From Aureliella sp046290675 (GTDB taxonomy: Bacteria; Planctomycetota; Planctomycetia; Pirellulales; Pirellulaceae): DNA of 64,000 nt. The notes beneath the pieces were generated by a model. That model did not search any database, had not been told where the DNA came from, and saw only the letters and a list, made by a program, of their open reading frames with translations. Positions 44,916 through 53,131 of this stretch are shown one piece after another. The DNA lies in contig JBKAHA010000001.1 of assembly GCA_046290675.1 (NCBI GenBank), positions 372,001 through 436,000 of the forward strand. The letters are read 5' to 3'. The number at the start of each line of letters is the position of its first letter. Position 1 is the stretch's first letter. The position numbers and the translations under genes are program-made.

Positions 44916-44955
44916 ACGCGAAACGATTTCCCAACCCCAAAACAAGACTGCAAAG

Positions 44956-45270
44956 ATGACCCAATACGACCTCACCCTGACCATTACCAAGATCACAAAC
45001 CGCAACCGCGGCGCTGGCGGATCTTGGGTGCAAGGCAAGATCAACGACGACTATCGATTCGACGCGTTGGTCTTCCCCGAACACGCAGAACATGAATCGT
45101 ACGAATTGAACCGGAGCAAGATCTCGAAGCTTTGGGTCCAACGCCTGACCGACCGCAAGGTGATGTTCAACTTCGACCGCGGCTCGGATGTGCCTGCCGC
45201 CAATACCGAGGTGCAGGTGGTGGTCGATTTTCTTTGCGAAGGATTGTCCGACTTGGTCTTTGGTGAGTAA
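44956..45270 (+). CDS. Unrecognised phage protein
   Basis: A 104-residue, beta-rich protein (YDLTLTITKITNRNRGAGGS, VQGKINDDYRFDALVFPEH, LWVQRLTDRKVMFNFDRG, EVQVVVDFLCEGLSDLVFG). No family is recognised. First gene of the only multi-gene unit in the middle of the array. Confidence 0.65.
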   Translation: MTQYDLTLTITKITNRNRGAGGSWVQGKINDDYRFDALVFPEHAEHESYELNRSKISKLWVQRLTDRKVMFNFDRGSDVPAANTEVQVVVDFLCEGLSDLVFGE

Positions 45271-45363
45271 GCCGAAACGCGAAACGAACTCGCGTCGTCG
45301 ATCGGTGGTTCGATCGGCCTGACGATGGCAGCCAACCACGAATACGAATTGGGAGAAACGAAG

Positions 45364-45852
45364 ATGAAGAAGGCAGAAGTCAAGATTGGTGGCGAGTACT
45401 ACGCAAACGTCACGAACAAAAAGGTGGTCGTACGGATCGATGCGGAGAATTCCTCCGGCGGTTGGGATGCGACGAACCTGACGACCAACAAAAAGGTGCG
45501 AATCAAAACCGCTGGCCGATTGCAAGGTCCGGCGAGACAAACCGCGCCGGCCGCTGAAACTCGCGTTCGTAAACGCACCGCAAAGCCGACAACCGAAACC
45601 GCGAGCGTCACGGACGGCGGCGAGAAAAAACTTTCGTGCGTCAAAGCGGCTTTGCAGGTTTTGGAAACGACCGGCGAACCGATGAACGCCCAGGAAATGA
45701 TCACCGCGATGGTCGAACAAAATTTGTGGGAAAGCCCCGGAGGCAAGACCCCGCACGCGACCTTGTATTCGGCGATCCTTCGCGATTTGAAGCGCGGCGA
45801 CGAAAGCCGATTCGTGAAAACGGAACGCGGTCGGTTCACGGTTCGGGCATAG
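45364..45852 (+). CDS. HARE-HTH domain protein
   Basis: ATG 45364 is preferred to 45325 because GGGAGAAACGA precedes it. The 162-residue protein has an N-terminal beta-rich domain (GGEYYANVTNKKVVVRIDA, RIKTAG), a basic Ala/Thr-rich linker and a C-terminal HARE-HTH winged helix (SCVKAALQVLETTGEPMNAQ, MITAMVEQNLWESPGGKTP, ILRDLKRGDESRFVKTERG). HARE-HTH domains bind DNA or link to modified-DNA and transcription proteins. A role in phage gene control or DNA marking is inferred. Confidence 0.8.
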   Translation: MKKAEVKIGGEYYANVTNKKVVVRIDAENSSGGWDATNLTTNKKVRIKTAGRLQGPARQTAPAAETRVRKRTAKPTTETASVTDGGEKKLSCVKAALQVLETTGEPMNAQEMITAMVEQNLWESPGGKTPHATLYSAILRDLKRGDESRFVKTERGRFTVRA

Positions 45853-45864
45853 GAGGTCGGCGAA

Positions 45865-46095
45865 ATGTTTATCGGAGACGTTCGACAAATCGAGGACCTT
45901 GCGGAAGGGGAAACGGCGACGCCGGAACCCGACATGGGATACGAACTGCGGACCGCCAATGGCGACCGCTTTGAACGCGGCACGGTGGAACACCTGGTTC
46001 GACGCGGCGACATGATTGTCGCCCGGACGACCGCCGGCGAAGAGTTCTCGGTGGTCGGCCGGAACGCGCACGTCTTGGTTCCCCTCTCTTTTTAA
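45865..46095 (+). CDS. Small phage protein, paralogue of the 46364 product
   Basis: A 76-residue protein with IGDVRQIEDLAEGETATPEP, GYELRTANGDRFERG, and FSVVGRNAHVLVPL. The 46364 protein shares the order (DIGCFSHLEEGEKVYPEPG, YECWRHG, FRITGDKPHSVIPF). It starts 12 bases after the HARE-HTH gene. Confidence 0.65.
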   Translation: MFIGDVRQIEDLAEGETATPEPDMGYELRTANGDRFERGTVEHLVRRGDMIVARTTAGEEFSVVGRNAHVLVPLSF

Positions 46096-46134
46096 CTTCG
46101 ACACTTTCTACCCCCGGCGACGCTTCGCCACTCA

Positions 46135-46167
46135 CGCCCGACGTTGGCCACGGTCGGGCGTTTTCTC
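46135..46167 (+). terminator. Intrinsic terminator, first of two near-identical copies
   Basis: CGCCCGAC pairs with GTCGGGCG and is followed by TTTTCTC. The surrounding ~90 bases recur at 46621-46710. Confidence 0.8.
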
Positions 46168-46282
46168 GTCAGTGGGCCAAGCACTCGGTCGCCTGCGATC
46201 GGCCGACATGCGGCGTTTTGCGCGGCCCTTTTCCCACGACGAAAAACATTCGTTTTCTTCTGGAATGTTTCGCGAACTTTGC

Positions 46283-46319
46283 TTGATGTGTTTTTGGATT
46301 GCATGGCTCATGTGTGTCA
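46283..46319 (+). promoter_or_regulatory. Repeated cassette promoter, copy 8
   Basis: TTGATG, 18 nt (one more than the other copies), CTCATG, GCATGGCTCATGTGTGTCA. Confidence 0.65.
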
Positions 46320-46363
46320 CGCCAACGGGGCGAATCAACAACATCTTTTTTTGGAGAAACGAC

Positions 46364-46600
46364 ATGGACCAAACTTTCTACATCAGCGACATCGGCTGCT
46401 TTTCGCACCTCGAAGAGGGCGAGAAGGTTTATCCCGAACCCGGTTGCCGCTACGAATGCTGGCGACACGGAACCGCCGATCGCGAACCGGGCGATGTGCG
46501 ATGGGTGACCCGACGCGACCACGAGTTGTACGCTGAGATGACAACGGGAAACCAATTCCGGATCACCGGCGATAAACCGCACTCGGTCATCCCCTTCTAG
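46364..46600 (+). CDS. Small phage protein, paralogue of the 45865 product
   Basis: A 78-residue protein (DQTFYISDIGCFSHLEEGEK, PEPGCRYECWRHGTA, RVTRRDHELYAEM-type middle, FRITGDKPHSVIPF). Together with 45865 it shows duplication and spread of a gene between cassettes. Single-gene cassette flanked by two copies of the same terminator. Confidence 0.65.
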   Translation: MDQTFYISDIGCFSHLEEGEKVYPEPGCRYECWRHGTADREPGDVRWVTRRDHELYAEMTTGNQFRITGDKPHSVIPF

Positions 46601-46625
46601 GCCACGCCGGCCGCTTCGCCACACA

Positions 46626-46658
46626 CGCCCGACGTTGGCCACGGTCGGGCGTTTTCTC
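46626..46658 (+). terminator. Intrinsic terminator, second of two near-identical copies
   Basis: CGCCCGAC pairs with GTCGGGCG, then TTTTCTC, as at 46135. Confidence 0.8.
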
Positions 46659-46773
46659 GTTAGTGGGCCAAGCATTCGGCCGTCTGTAATCGGCCGACAC
46701 GCGGCGTTTGTCGCGGTCATCTTTTGCCGCCGAAAAACATCCAAATTCTTTTTGGTTGTTTGCCGGACCGCGC

Positions 46774-46809
46774 TTGATGTTTCTTCAAACGCATGGCTCA
46801 TGTGTCACA
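46774..46809 (+). promoter_or_regulatory. Repeated cassette promoter, copy 9
   Basis: TTGATG, 17 nt, CTCATG; the core is GCATGGCTCATGTGTCACA, one TG shorter after CTCATG than the rest. It precedes a four-gene unit (46852-47829). Confidence 0.65.
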
Positions 46810-46851
46810 CGCAAACGACTTTTCGATTCTTTCAACACAGGAGACCAACGC

Positions 46852-47040
46852 ATGTCCCAACTTCAGGCCCGACGATTCCGGGCCACGATTCAATTGGCCG
46901 ACGGCCGGCGAATCGAAATCGATGAACTCTTGACGGCAGAGCAACACACCGCCGACGCCAAACGACTCGGTGCCGTGAAAGTTGAGCTCGACAACGGCAC
47001 CGAAATCTTCCTCAACACCAAGCGAGAACCTCATGAATAA
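46852..47040 (+). CDS. Small phage protein
   Basis: A 62-residue beta-rich protein (RFRATIQLADGRRIEIDELL, VKVELDNGTEIFLNTKRE). It has CAGGAGA before its start. It overlaps the next gene's start by eight bases. Function unknown. Confidence 0.65.
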   Translation: MSQLQARRFRATIQLADGRRIEIDELLTAEQHTADAKRLGAVKVELDNGTEIFLNTKREPHE

Positions 47041-47266
47041 CAAACAGACGCTGCATGCGCGGCCGATCGAACCGGCACCGGCCTACGAGAACGGACACCA
47101 GATCGCCCGCGACCTATTGCAACACATCGAACTGCAACTCGACCGGATGGTTCGGCCGGATAACAAATCGCTGCGCTGGACGCACGTCCGGGCGATCAAC
47201 CTCATCAACGCTCAACTCTCCGAGGTCGCGGCCTTGCTGGACGAAACCAACGGAGTTCGCAACTGA
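47033..47266 (+). CDS. Small helical phage protein
   Basis: A 77-residue protein with a helical core (GHQIARDLLQHIELQLDRMV, VRAINLINAQLSEVAALLDE). ATG 47033 overlaps the previous stop, and its stop overlaps the next ATG, so translation is coupled across the unit. Confidence 0.65.
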   Translation: MNNKQTLHARPIEPAPAYENGHQIARDLLQHIELQLDRMVRPDNKSLRWTHVRAINLINAQLSEVAALLDETNGVRN

Positions 47267-47505
47267 TGAACCAAGAAACAAATCTCAAGGCGGGCGACCG
47301 CGTCCGCCTGGTTTCGATGGCCGATGACCCCGACCCGATTCCCGCCGGCGCGACTGGAACAGTCGCACGCGTTTATCCACACAGCGATTGGACGCAAGTC
47401 GATGTCGACTGGGACAACGGTCGGTCACTGATGCTTTCCATTCCACCGGATCGGATCGAAGTGCTCGATGCATCCGACCCCGATTTTCAACCCAAAGGAA
47501 ACTGA
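47266..47505 (+). CDS. DUF4314 domain phage protein
   Basis: A 79-residue SH3-like protein with LKAGDRVRLVSM, IPAGATGTVARV and TQVDVDWDNGRSLMLSIPPD, the DUF4314 pattern. These are found widely in phages and elements next to replication genes. Function unknown. Confidence 0.8.
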   Translation: MNQETNLKAGDRVRLVSMADDPDPIPAGATGTVARVYPHSDWTQVDVDWDNGRSLMLSIPPDRIEVLDASDPDFQPKGN

Positions 47506-47508
47506 ACC

Positions 47509-47829
47509 ATGTCCACACGAGCAATAATCGCACTGCAGTTACCAGACGATTCGATCCTCGCGACCTACCTGCACTTCGACGGTTACCCCGAACACGTTCT
47601 GCCGATCCTGCGAAGCGGCTACGCCGATCCCGAAGAAGCCCTTGAACTAATCCAAGGCGGCGAGATCCGTTCGCTGCCGACGCGGCCGGAACCGCCGGAG
47701 TACTTTGCCACCAGCCGCGCAACAGAAGAACTGGCCAACGCATCGGAGCTGCCGCGTCTGGCTGCGTACTTGAACGTCGAGCATCTGTACTTGATGACCG
47801 ACGATGGTTGGACGCACGAAAAAATTTAG
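47509..47829 (+). CDS. Conserved phage protein
   Basis: A 106-residue protein starting STRAIIALQLPDDSILATYL with HFDGYPEHVLPIL and NVEHLYLMTDDGW. The YLHFDGYPEHV type of stretch is common in phage and plasmid proteins of unknown function. Last gene of the array; it converges with the ParB-methylase gene 10 bases away. Confidence 0.75.
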   Translation: MSTRAIIALQLPDDSILATYLHFDGYPEHVLPILRSGYADPEEALELIQGGEIRSLPTRPEPPEYFATSRATEELANASELPRLAAYLNVEHLYLMTDDGWTHEKI

Positions 47830-47838
47830 CGATGCCGA

Positions 47839-49149
47839 TCACCGCATATTCTCCTCGCGAGCACCGACGGGAATCGGTGACTCGCCGGTCCGCTCGAGAA
47901 CTGCTTGCTTGCCGGTGAAACGCTGGTAACGATCGACGATCACGTCACAGTAAGGCGGATCAAGTTCCATCAAGAACGCTCGCCGGCCGGTCTGTTCGGC
48001 ACCAATCAAGGTCGAACCGCTGCCGCCGAACAAGTCGAGCACGTTCTCGCCTTTGCGCGATGAGTATTGCATCGCCATCACTGCCAACTCGGCCGGCTTG
48101 CCGGTGAGGTGTTCGAGCTTTTGCGGGGGGATCTTCTTGACGTGCCACAGGTCGGTGGCGTTGTTCGGTCCGAAGAATTTGTGCCCGGCACCTTCACGCC
48201 AACCATAGAACGCCCATTCGTGCGCGCCCATGAAATCTTTGCGCGTCATGACGGGGTGCATCTTGTCCCAGATGATGGCCTGCGAAAAGTACAGCCCGCA
48301 TGCGGACAGCACTGGCGGATAGTTCGCAATGTTGCTAAACCCTCCCCAAATATAAAAGCACCGGCCGGGCTCCAAGACACGAGCGATGTTGCCGAACCAA
48401 GCTTTCAACAGACGGTCGAATTCTTCGTCGGAAACGAAGTCGTTGGCCAGCGGGCGATCCTTGGCCCGCATCTTCTTCGGACCTTCTTTGGTCTTGCCCT
48501 TGCCGGCCTCGAAGGAACTGTTGCCGGCCGCGATCGCGTTCTTGCTGCGCGGTTCAACCCGCACATTATACGGAGGGTCTGTATTACAAAGATGAATCTT
48601 CGCGCCGCCGAGCAGCCGATCGAGGTCTTCGACACTGGTCGAGTCTCCGCACAGCAGTCGGTGATCGCCGAGGATCCAAAGATCGCCGAGTTGGGTGATC
48701 GCTTCGTCGGGCGGCTCGGGAACGTCGTCCGGATCGGTCAGCCCTGGTTCAACGCCTGGCTCCAGTAGCTTTGCCAACTCATCGCTGTTGAAACCGAGCA
48801 ACTCGCAATCGAAGCCGGATTGTTGCAACGCACCGACTTCGATCGGCAGCAGATCAAAATCCCACTGTGCGTTCTCGCCGGTTCGATTGTCGGCGATCCG
48901 GTACGCGCGGACCGCCTCGGGTTCGAGGTCCCTGGCGACGTGAACCGGGACCTCGTCCAGGTTCAATTGCTTAGCGGCTTTCCATCGCGTATGGCCGACG
49001 ATGATGATGCCGTCCGGATCGACGACGATCGGCTGCCGGAAACCGAACTCGTTGATGCTTTGAACGACCGGAGCAACCGCGTCGTCATTGATGCGAGGAT
49101 TGTTTTCGTAAGGCTTGATCCGATCAAGCGACCACATCTCGACCTGCAT
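47839..49149 (-). CDS. ParB-domain DNA methyltransferase
   Basis: ATG 49149 follows AAAAGGA. The 436-residue protein has an N-terminal ParB/Srx-like domain (LDRIKPYENNPRINDDAV, PIVVDPDGIIIVGHTRWKAA) and a C-terminal adenine- or cytosine-N4-specific methyltransferase (NTDPPYNV near residue 185, VLDLFGGSGSTLI near 395). Fusions of this kind are common in phages and mobile elements and probably protect phage DNA from restriction or mark it for packaging. It starts the replication-side arm of the element. Confidence 0.9.
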   Translation of the reverse strand: MQVEMWSLDRIKPYENNPRINDDAVAPVVQSINEFGFRQPIVVDPDGIIIVGHTRWKAAKQLNLDEVPVHVARDLEPEAVRAYRIADNRTGENAQWDFDLLPIEVGALQQSGFDCELLGFNSDELAKLLEPGVEPGLTDPDDVPEPPDEAITQLGDLWILGDHRLLCGDSTSVEDLDRLLGGAKIHLCNTDPPYNVRVEPRSKNAIAAGNSSFEAGKGKTKEGPKKMRAKDRPLANDFVSDEEFDRLLKAWFGNIARVLEPGRCFYIWGGFSNIANYPPVLSACGLYFSQAIIWDKMHPVMTRKDFMGAHEWAFYGWREGAGHKFFGPNNATDLWHVKKIPPQKLEHLTGKPAELAVMAMQYSSRKGENVLDLFGGSGSTLIGAEQTGRRAFLMELDPPYCDVIVDRYQRFTGKQAVLERTGESPIPVGAREENMR

Positions 49150-49273
49150 GGCAGCGTCCTTTTCCAAAGGGGAAGAAGCGGAAAAGGTTCGGTCGTTCGG
49201 TGGTTGGTTAGATGGTTGGTTGGCTTATTGTGTTATGACTTGTGGCTTACGCGTCAACTGACTCTTCTGCCAA

Positions 49274-49930
49274 TCAGCAGCTTGGAACAGTATTGGCGTC
49301 TTCGTCGACTTCCTTTCCATCAGCGTCAAAAAAACCTCTAAGTCGGACGGCCTCGGATTTCAGAAAGTCGTTGAATGTGTGCCATTCGCAAAGCAATTCT
49401 CCAGTTTCCGGTTCACGGACTCGAATTCGATTATCTTCTTCGATGCACACCGGCGATCCATCCCAGTTGTAGCTGCCGACGATCCAGTGTTTATTGCCCA
49501 GCCAGCTGGGACGCTCCTCTGTGTTGGGGGTAATGATTGAATATGGCTGACTCTGAACTGCCTCTTCCGTGCGTTTGAAGTCGTATCGCCATCCATAAAT
49601 CGAAAGGGTTCCGAAGAATACCTCCAGCCCGTTGGACAGTCCCAGAAATTGTTTGAACACAGTTGGCAACTTAGCCTGCACCATGGACTCAATTGTCTGT
49701 ATCCCCTCCTTGGGACACGGTGGGTAGGTAGCGTGCAGGAATGCGCATTCACCAAAGTGCGGGACCTTCCCATAGAGCACTGCCCCATTCTTCATCTTCT
49801 TGCATCCGAGTGGTTCATACTCGGAAAAAACAGATACCATTCTATTGAATCCAGTCTTCACGTAGATTTCCGTTATTTCGTAATGCCGAGCGAGAAAAAG
49901 GACAATTCTACGAAATTTTAATTCGGACAC
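49274..49930 (-). CDS. SMI1/KNR4 (SUKH) family protein
   Basis: A 218-residue protein with the SUKH core LPTVFKQFLGLSNGLEVFFG, SIYGWRYDFKR, WIVGSYNWDGSPVCIEEDN and FNDFLKSEAVRLRGF. SUKH proteins are often immunity proteins against polymorphic toxins. No toxin gene is adjacent. Its base composition is more AT-rich than the flanks, suggesting acquired cargo. Confidence 0.75.
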   Translation of the reverse strand: MSELKFRRIVLFLARHYEITEIYVKTGFNRMVSVFSEYEPLGCKKMKNGAVLYGKVPHFGECAFLHATYPPCPKEGIQTIESMVQAKLPTVFKQFLGLSNGLEVFFGTLSIYGWRYDFKRTEEAVQSQPYSIITPNTEERPSWLGNKHWIVGSYNWDGSPVCIEEDNRIRVREPETGELLCEWHTFNDFLKSEAVRLRGFFDADGKEVDEDANTVPSC

Positions 49931-50002
49931 TCGAAACTAACTCTGCCTAATCTCGCCGCTGTTCCCGCGGCCCTGTGGAGCGTTTTAAGGGCCGGGAAGT
50001 AC

Positions 50003-50332
50003 CTAATCGCGGCGGCTTGGCGATCGGTCGGGCAGCGGTTCACAGCGGCCCTCACGGGCCGCGACGTGGCCGCGTGTCGCGTCGTCGTGGGCAGCCGCAT
50101 CGAAGGCCGCATTGGTTTCGTCTTCGTGACACTGGCCAAGCGTTGCGGGCCACTCGACGAACTCACCGCACCAATCGTCGTTGGCAACCGATGGGAACTT
50201 GGCGAGCTGGCGTTGACCGCCACGCAACGATGACGCGACAGGCGGATGACGGCGGCATTCGCCGTCAGCGACAGAATCGCGTCGCGAACATTGATTGGGA
50301 ATAAAGAAGTTGCAGTCTTGGCAGCTGATCAT
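50003..50332 (-). CDS. Small Cys-rich putative zinc protein
   Basis: A 109-residue protein with CQDCNFFIPNQC, GECRRHPP and FPSVANDDWCGEFVEW. The CxxC...C...C...WCGEF order is a zinc-ribbon-like pattern I have seen in phage and element proteins without known function. The C-terminal half is Arg/Ala-rich and less ordered. It lies beside the iteron region. Confidence 0.65.
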   Translation of the reverse strand: MISCQDCNFFIPNQCSRRDSVADGECRRHPPVASSLRGGQRQLAKFPSVANDDWCGEFVEWPATLGQCHEDETNAAFDAAAHDDATRGHVAAREGRCEPLPDRSPSRRD

Positions 50333-50369
50333 TGGCGAACACCTATGCGAGGAAAGAACAGAAACAGAA

Positions 50370-50637
50370 ATCCGTCACCTGAAATCCGTCACACCGCCCC
50401 CTCGTACGTGCGAATGCGCATCGCGCGGGTGTGTGGTTGACGGGGGGACGTATTAATAAAGAGAGAGAGTTTTTCTTTATATCTAGGGGTTTTTACCCTC
50501 AGGAAATCCGTCACTAATCCGTCACCACACATGGTGACACATTGGGACGGATTCGACAGTTCGGGATTGAAAATCATGGGTTTGAACCTAGAAAGCGTCA
50601 CCAACGCGTGACAGTTTGGGACGGATTGGTGACGGAT
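50370..50637. other. Candidate replication origin with iterons
   Basis: ATCCGTCAC occurs at 50370, 50384, 50506 and 50517; its inverse GTGACGGAT lies at 50629 and GGGACGGAT at 50544 and 50618. Two pairs are 11 bases apart, one helical turn. Between them is an AT-rich stretch around 50450-50500. It lies directly downstream of the primase-helicase gene. This is the layout of a phage or plasmid origin. Confidence 0.65.
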
Positions 50638-52833
50638 TTATTCAACGGAAACCAAGCGGTAGCCCTGAGCCGGTTTGGTCTTCGTTTCGATCGTCACGCC
50701 CTCGATGTCACCTTGCTGAACGAGCGTTAGGACGATCTGGTCAAAATCAGCTGCCTTGTTCTTGAGCGATCGCATCAACTCCCGACGCGGCATCATTTTG
50801 CCAGGTTGTTCATCGAGCTTCTTTTTGAACTTCAAGCACTCGGCATGGAACGGGTTCTCGGCCACGTGAACGGATGCCAGATAGAGTTGGCGGCGTGTTT
50901 GGTGCAGTGCAAACTCGCTGGCCCATCGAACTGCGTCGAGCGAGATCTCGGGATGTTCATGGTTCTCGCTACATGCATAGATCAAGGCGAGCTTCTTGGC
51001 ATGTTCACACGTTCGACTCCACGCGGCTCTGGCGGCTTCGTCACCAGCGTCTTCGGCTTTGTCGTATTCAGTCTCGGTCTGTAACCGCAGTTCGTTGATG
51101 GCTCGCTCGGCATCGTTTTTGAAAGCGACACGGATCGGCTTGGGATGAAACCTCAGAAAGTTGCCCTCGCCGGGCTCGAAATCCGCCCACCATTTTGCGA
51201 TTTCCAGGATGTCGTCGGGAAGGTCGCGGGCGGATCCAGGCGTCTGTCCTTTGCCACGTCGGCCGACGTCAATGATGTTCAAGCGGGCGAAGAATCCGTT
51301 GGTCAACATTCGCTTCGACAGCGACTCATAGAAGTGCTGTGGCGTCGCGGTTCCGAACAAGGTCAGGTGCGGTTGGTCGACGTGGATGGCTTCTTTTTGA
51401 TTGGCTTTCACTCGTAGTGGATAAATATCGCCGGCCGACGTGTAAAGCGTCAGCAAAATGTTGGGAATCGACTCACGGCTGTTTTCGCGATCAAGATTGA
51501 TTTGGCGAAGAACGCCGTCCATCTCATCATTCTGGAAGAGCATCCGGCCGGACCTCGCCAGCGCGTCTTGGATGCCTTCGCCAGACGCGAACTTATCGCC
51601 GATGGATTGCGATTCGCCGATTTGATAAAGGACTTGTGAGTTGACTTTGCGTGGGAACTCTTTGCCGGTTCCGCTACCGGCGAGCGCGAGCAAGTAGATA
51701 TTGGTTCGCAGGTCGCCGGTTGTTGCGACCTTCCGACCAGCAAGAAACGATTGCAACGCCATCGCACCGCAGAACGCTAGACCGATGTTCGGGTAAGGTG
51801 CGTTGGCGAGCGTAAAGTCAATGACCTTGCCAACGAAGCCAGGAACGCGAAACAATCGCTCAGGAATTTGACCCGGGTCAGCGTTATGGCCCGTGGACTT
51901 CACCGGAACGCTCGATCGCGCTACGGTTGGCTGGACCATGAACCCGCTGAGATCTACCGGGTCACCAGCCGGTTCGATCGGGCCTTCGTCGCGGAGCCAT
52001 CCGAAAGGACGATCGTGCGGCTTGGTTGCCGCTTGGTTGATTTTGTGCTGCAGTTCGCGCTCGGACCACGGTGGCAAACAGCGCGGGTTGTAGTCGGCGG
52101 CGAGGATTGCCAATGCACGATCGGTGTCGAGGCCGAAGCCGTGCACGAGCGCCGTCGCGGCGGCATAGGTTTGCGAATGACCTCCGCTGCCGGCGATCGC
52201 TGGCGGCATCACGGCAAGGTACGCGATCGCTCGGGCTTCAACATCATCGTGATGTTGGCTGCCGGCAGGCGATGATTTCGGTGTGGGGTTTGAAGCCTGG
52301 ATGTTGACGCCACGCTTGATAATCACGGCATCTGCCAATGCTTTCACGCAAGCGGCCAGCATCGGGGCGGGAACGATTGCCGGTTCGGCGTCGAGGACAT
52401 CGTAGGGTTCGCCATCGGGGTGAATACTCGGGCCGACTACGGTTTGTCCGCCGGTTGACCGCAACTCGACGATCATCGATCCGTCGCGGGGATCTTGGTG
52501 CTTCTCGGTGGTGGCGTTCGCGGCGATGTACCAGCGGTGTGACTTTGGTGACGACGGCCGGCCGGTGATCGCCGGCGTCGGTGGAAGGTATTGATCGGCC
52601 AGCTCGATCGCTTCAGGGCAATCAAGGTCGACATCTACGAGCCAACCAGATGGTTCACCAACGATGATGCCGACGTTGCAATTGTCGGGAAACACGTCCG
52701 GAGATAGTCGCAGGTTTGTCCAATCGCGACGCGAAGGCGACTTCGACTGCGGGCGCAGCGGCACACAGTACCAGCCACGCTGGCGGTAGATCGCGACTTG
52801 GGCACGCACATCGATTTGAACTGACTCGGACAA
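50638..52833 (-). CDS. Bifunctional prim-pol primase and DUF3987-like helicase
   Basis: The 731-residue protein has an N-terminal primase-polymerase (AEP) domain with GWYCVPLRPQSKSP, GWLVDVDLDCPEA (catalytic Asp residues, ~65-75) and TVVGPSIHPDGEPYDVL. A primase-C-terminal-like helical region follows, then a RecA-like ATPase with AGSGTGKEFP near residue 382, FQNDEMDGVL, and LFGTATPQHFYESL. It probably primes and unwinds DNA for replication of the element. The neighbouring iteron-like repeats support this. Confidence 0.85.
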   Translation of the reverse strand: MSESVQIDVRAQVAIYRQRGWYCVPLRPQSKSPSRRDWTNLRLSPDVFPDNCNVGIIVGEPSGWLVDVDLDCPEAIELADQYLPPTPAITGRPSSPKSHRWYIAANATTEKHQDPRDGSMIVELRSTGGQTVVGPSIHPDGEPYDVLDAEPAIVPAPMLAACVKALADAVIIKRGVNIQASNPTPKSSPAGSQHHDDVEARAIAYLAVMPPAIAGSGGHSQTYAAATALVHGFGLDTDRALAILAADYNPRCLPPWSERELQHKINQAATKPHDRPFGWLRDEGPIEPAGDPVDLSGFMVQPTVARSSVPVKSTGHNADPGQIPERLFRVPGFVGKVIDFTLANAPYPNIGLAFCGAMALQSFLAGRKVATTGDLRTNIYLLALAGSGTGKEFPRKVNSQVLYQIGESQSIGDKFASGEGIQDALARSGRMLFQNDEMDGVLRQINLDRENSRESIPNILLTLYTSAGDIYPLRVKANQKEAIHVDQPHLTLFGTATPQHFYESLSKRMLTNGFFARLNIIDVGRRGKGQTPGSARDLPDDILEIAKWWADFEPGEGNFLRFHPKPIRVAFKNDAERAINELRLQTETEYDKAEDAGDEAARAAWSRTCEHAKKLALIYACSENHEHPEISLDAVRWASEFALHQTRRQLYLASVHVAENPFHAECLKFKKKLDEQPGKMMPRRELMRSLKNKAADFDQIVLTLVQQGDIEGVTIETKTKPAQGYRLVSVE

Positions 52834-52838
52834 GACCG

Positions 52839-53069
52839 TTATTCCTCGCAGGCATCGCCGTCTAACTTGCTTCCGCCATCAGTTGTTTTTGACGGCGTAT
52901 AAAACCCATGCGCAAGCGAAGGGCGATCAAGTGCGAACGCCGCAGCATCATGAATCTCACTGGGCGAACTTATGTTGGCCCAGGCCCAATTCGCGACAAA
53001 GCGGAACGCCTCGAGTTCCTGCATTGTCGGTTCTTTGGATGTCGTAGGCATTGAATCAAAACATTCCAT
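52839..53069 (-). CDS. Small hypothetical protein
   Basis: A 76-residue protein; internal starts at 53051 and 53024 are also possible. LEAFRFVANWAWANISSPSE is helical and Trp-rich. It sits five bases before the primase gene, so it is co-transcribed. Function unknown. Confidence 0.55.
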   Translation of the reverse strand: MECFDSMPTTSKEPTMQELEAFRFVANWAWANISSPSEIHDAAAFALDRPSLAHGFYTPSKTTDGGSKLDGDACEE

Positions 53070-53131
53070 TCTCGATAACTATTCAATAGCGAGCGAATCA
53101 AAGCGTGCTCCGCGATCACGTAATCGATTCC

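Noticed and set aside
40797..46801. Long open frames on the - strand across the cassette array (up to ~700 codons)
   Set aside because: They are antisense to well-supported small genes, and the repeated promoters give them repeated peptide stretches. They arise from GC-rich codon bias.
40750..46809. Nine similar repeats considered as a CRISPR array
   Set aside because: Spacing varies from about 400 to over 1300 bases, the copies diverge, and each precedes a gene start.
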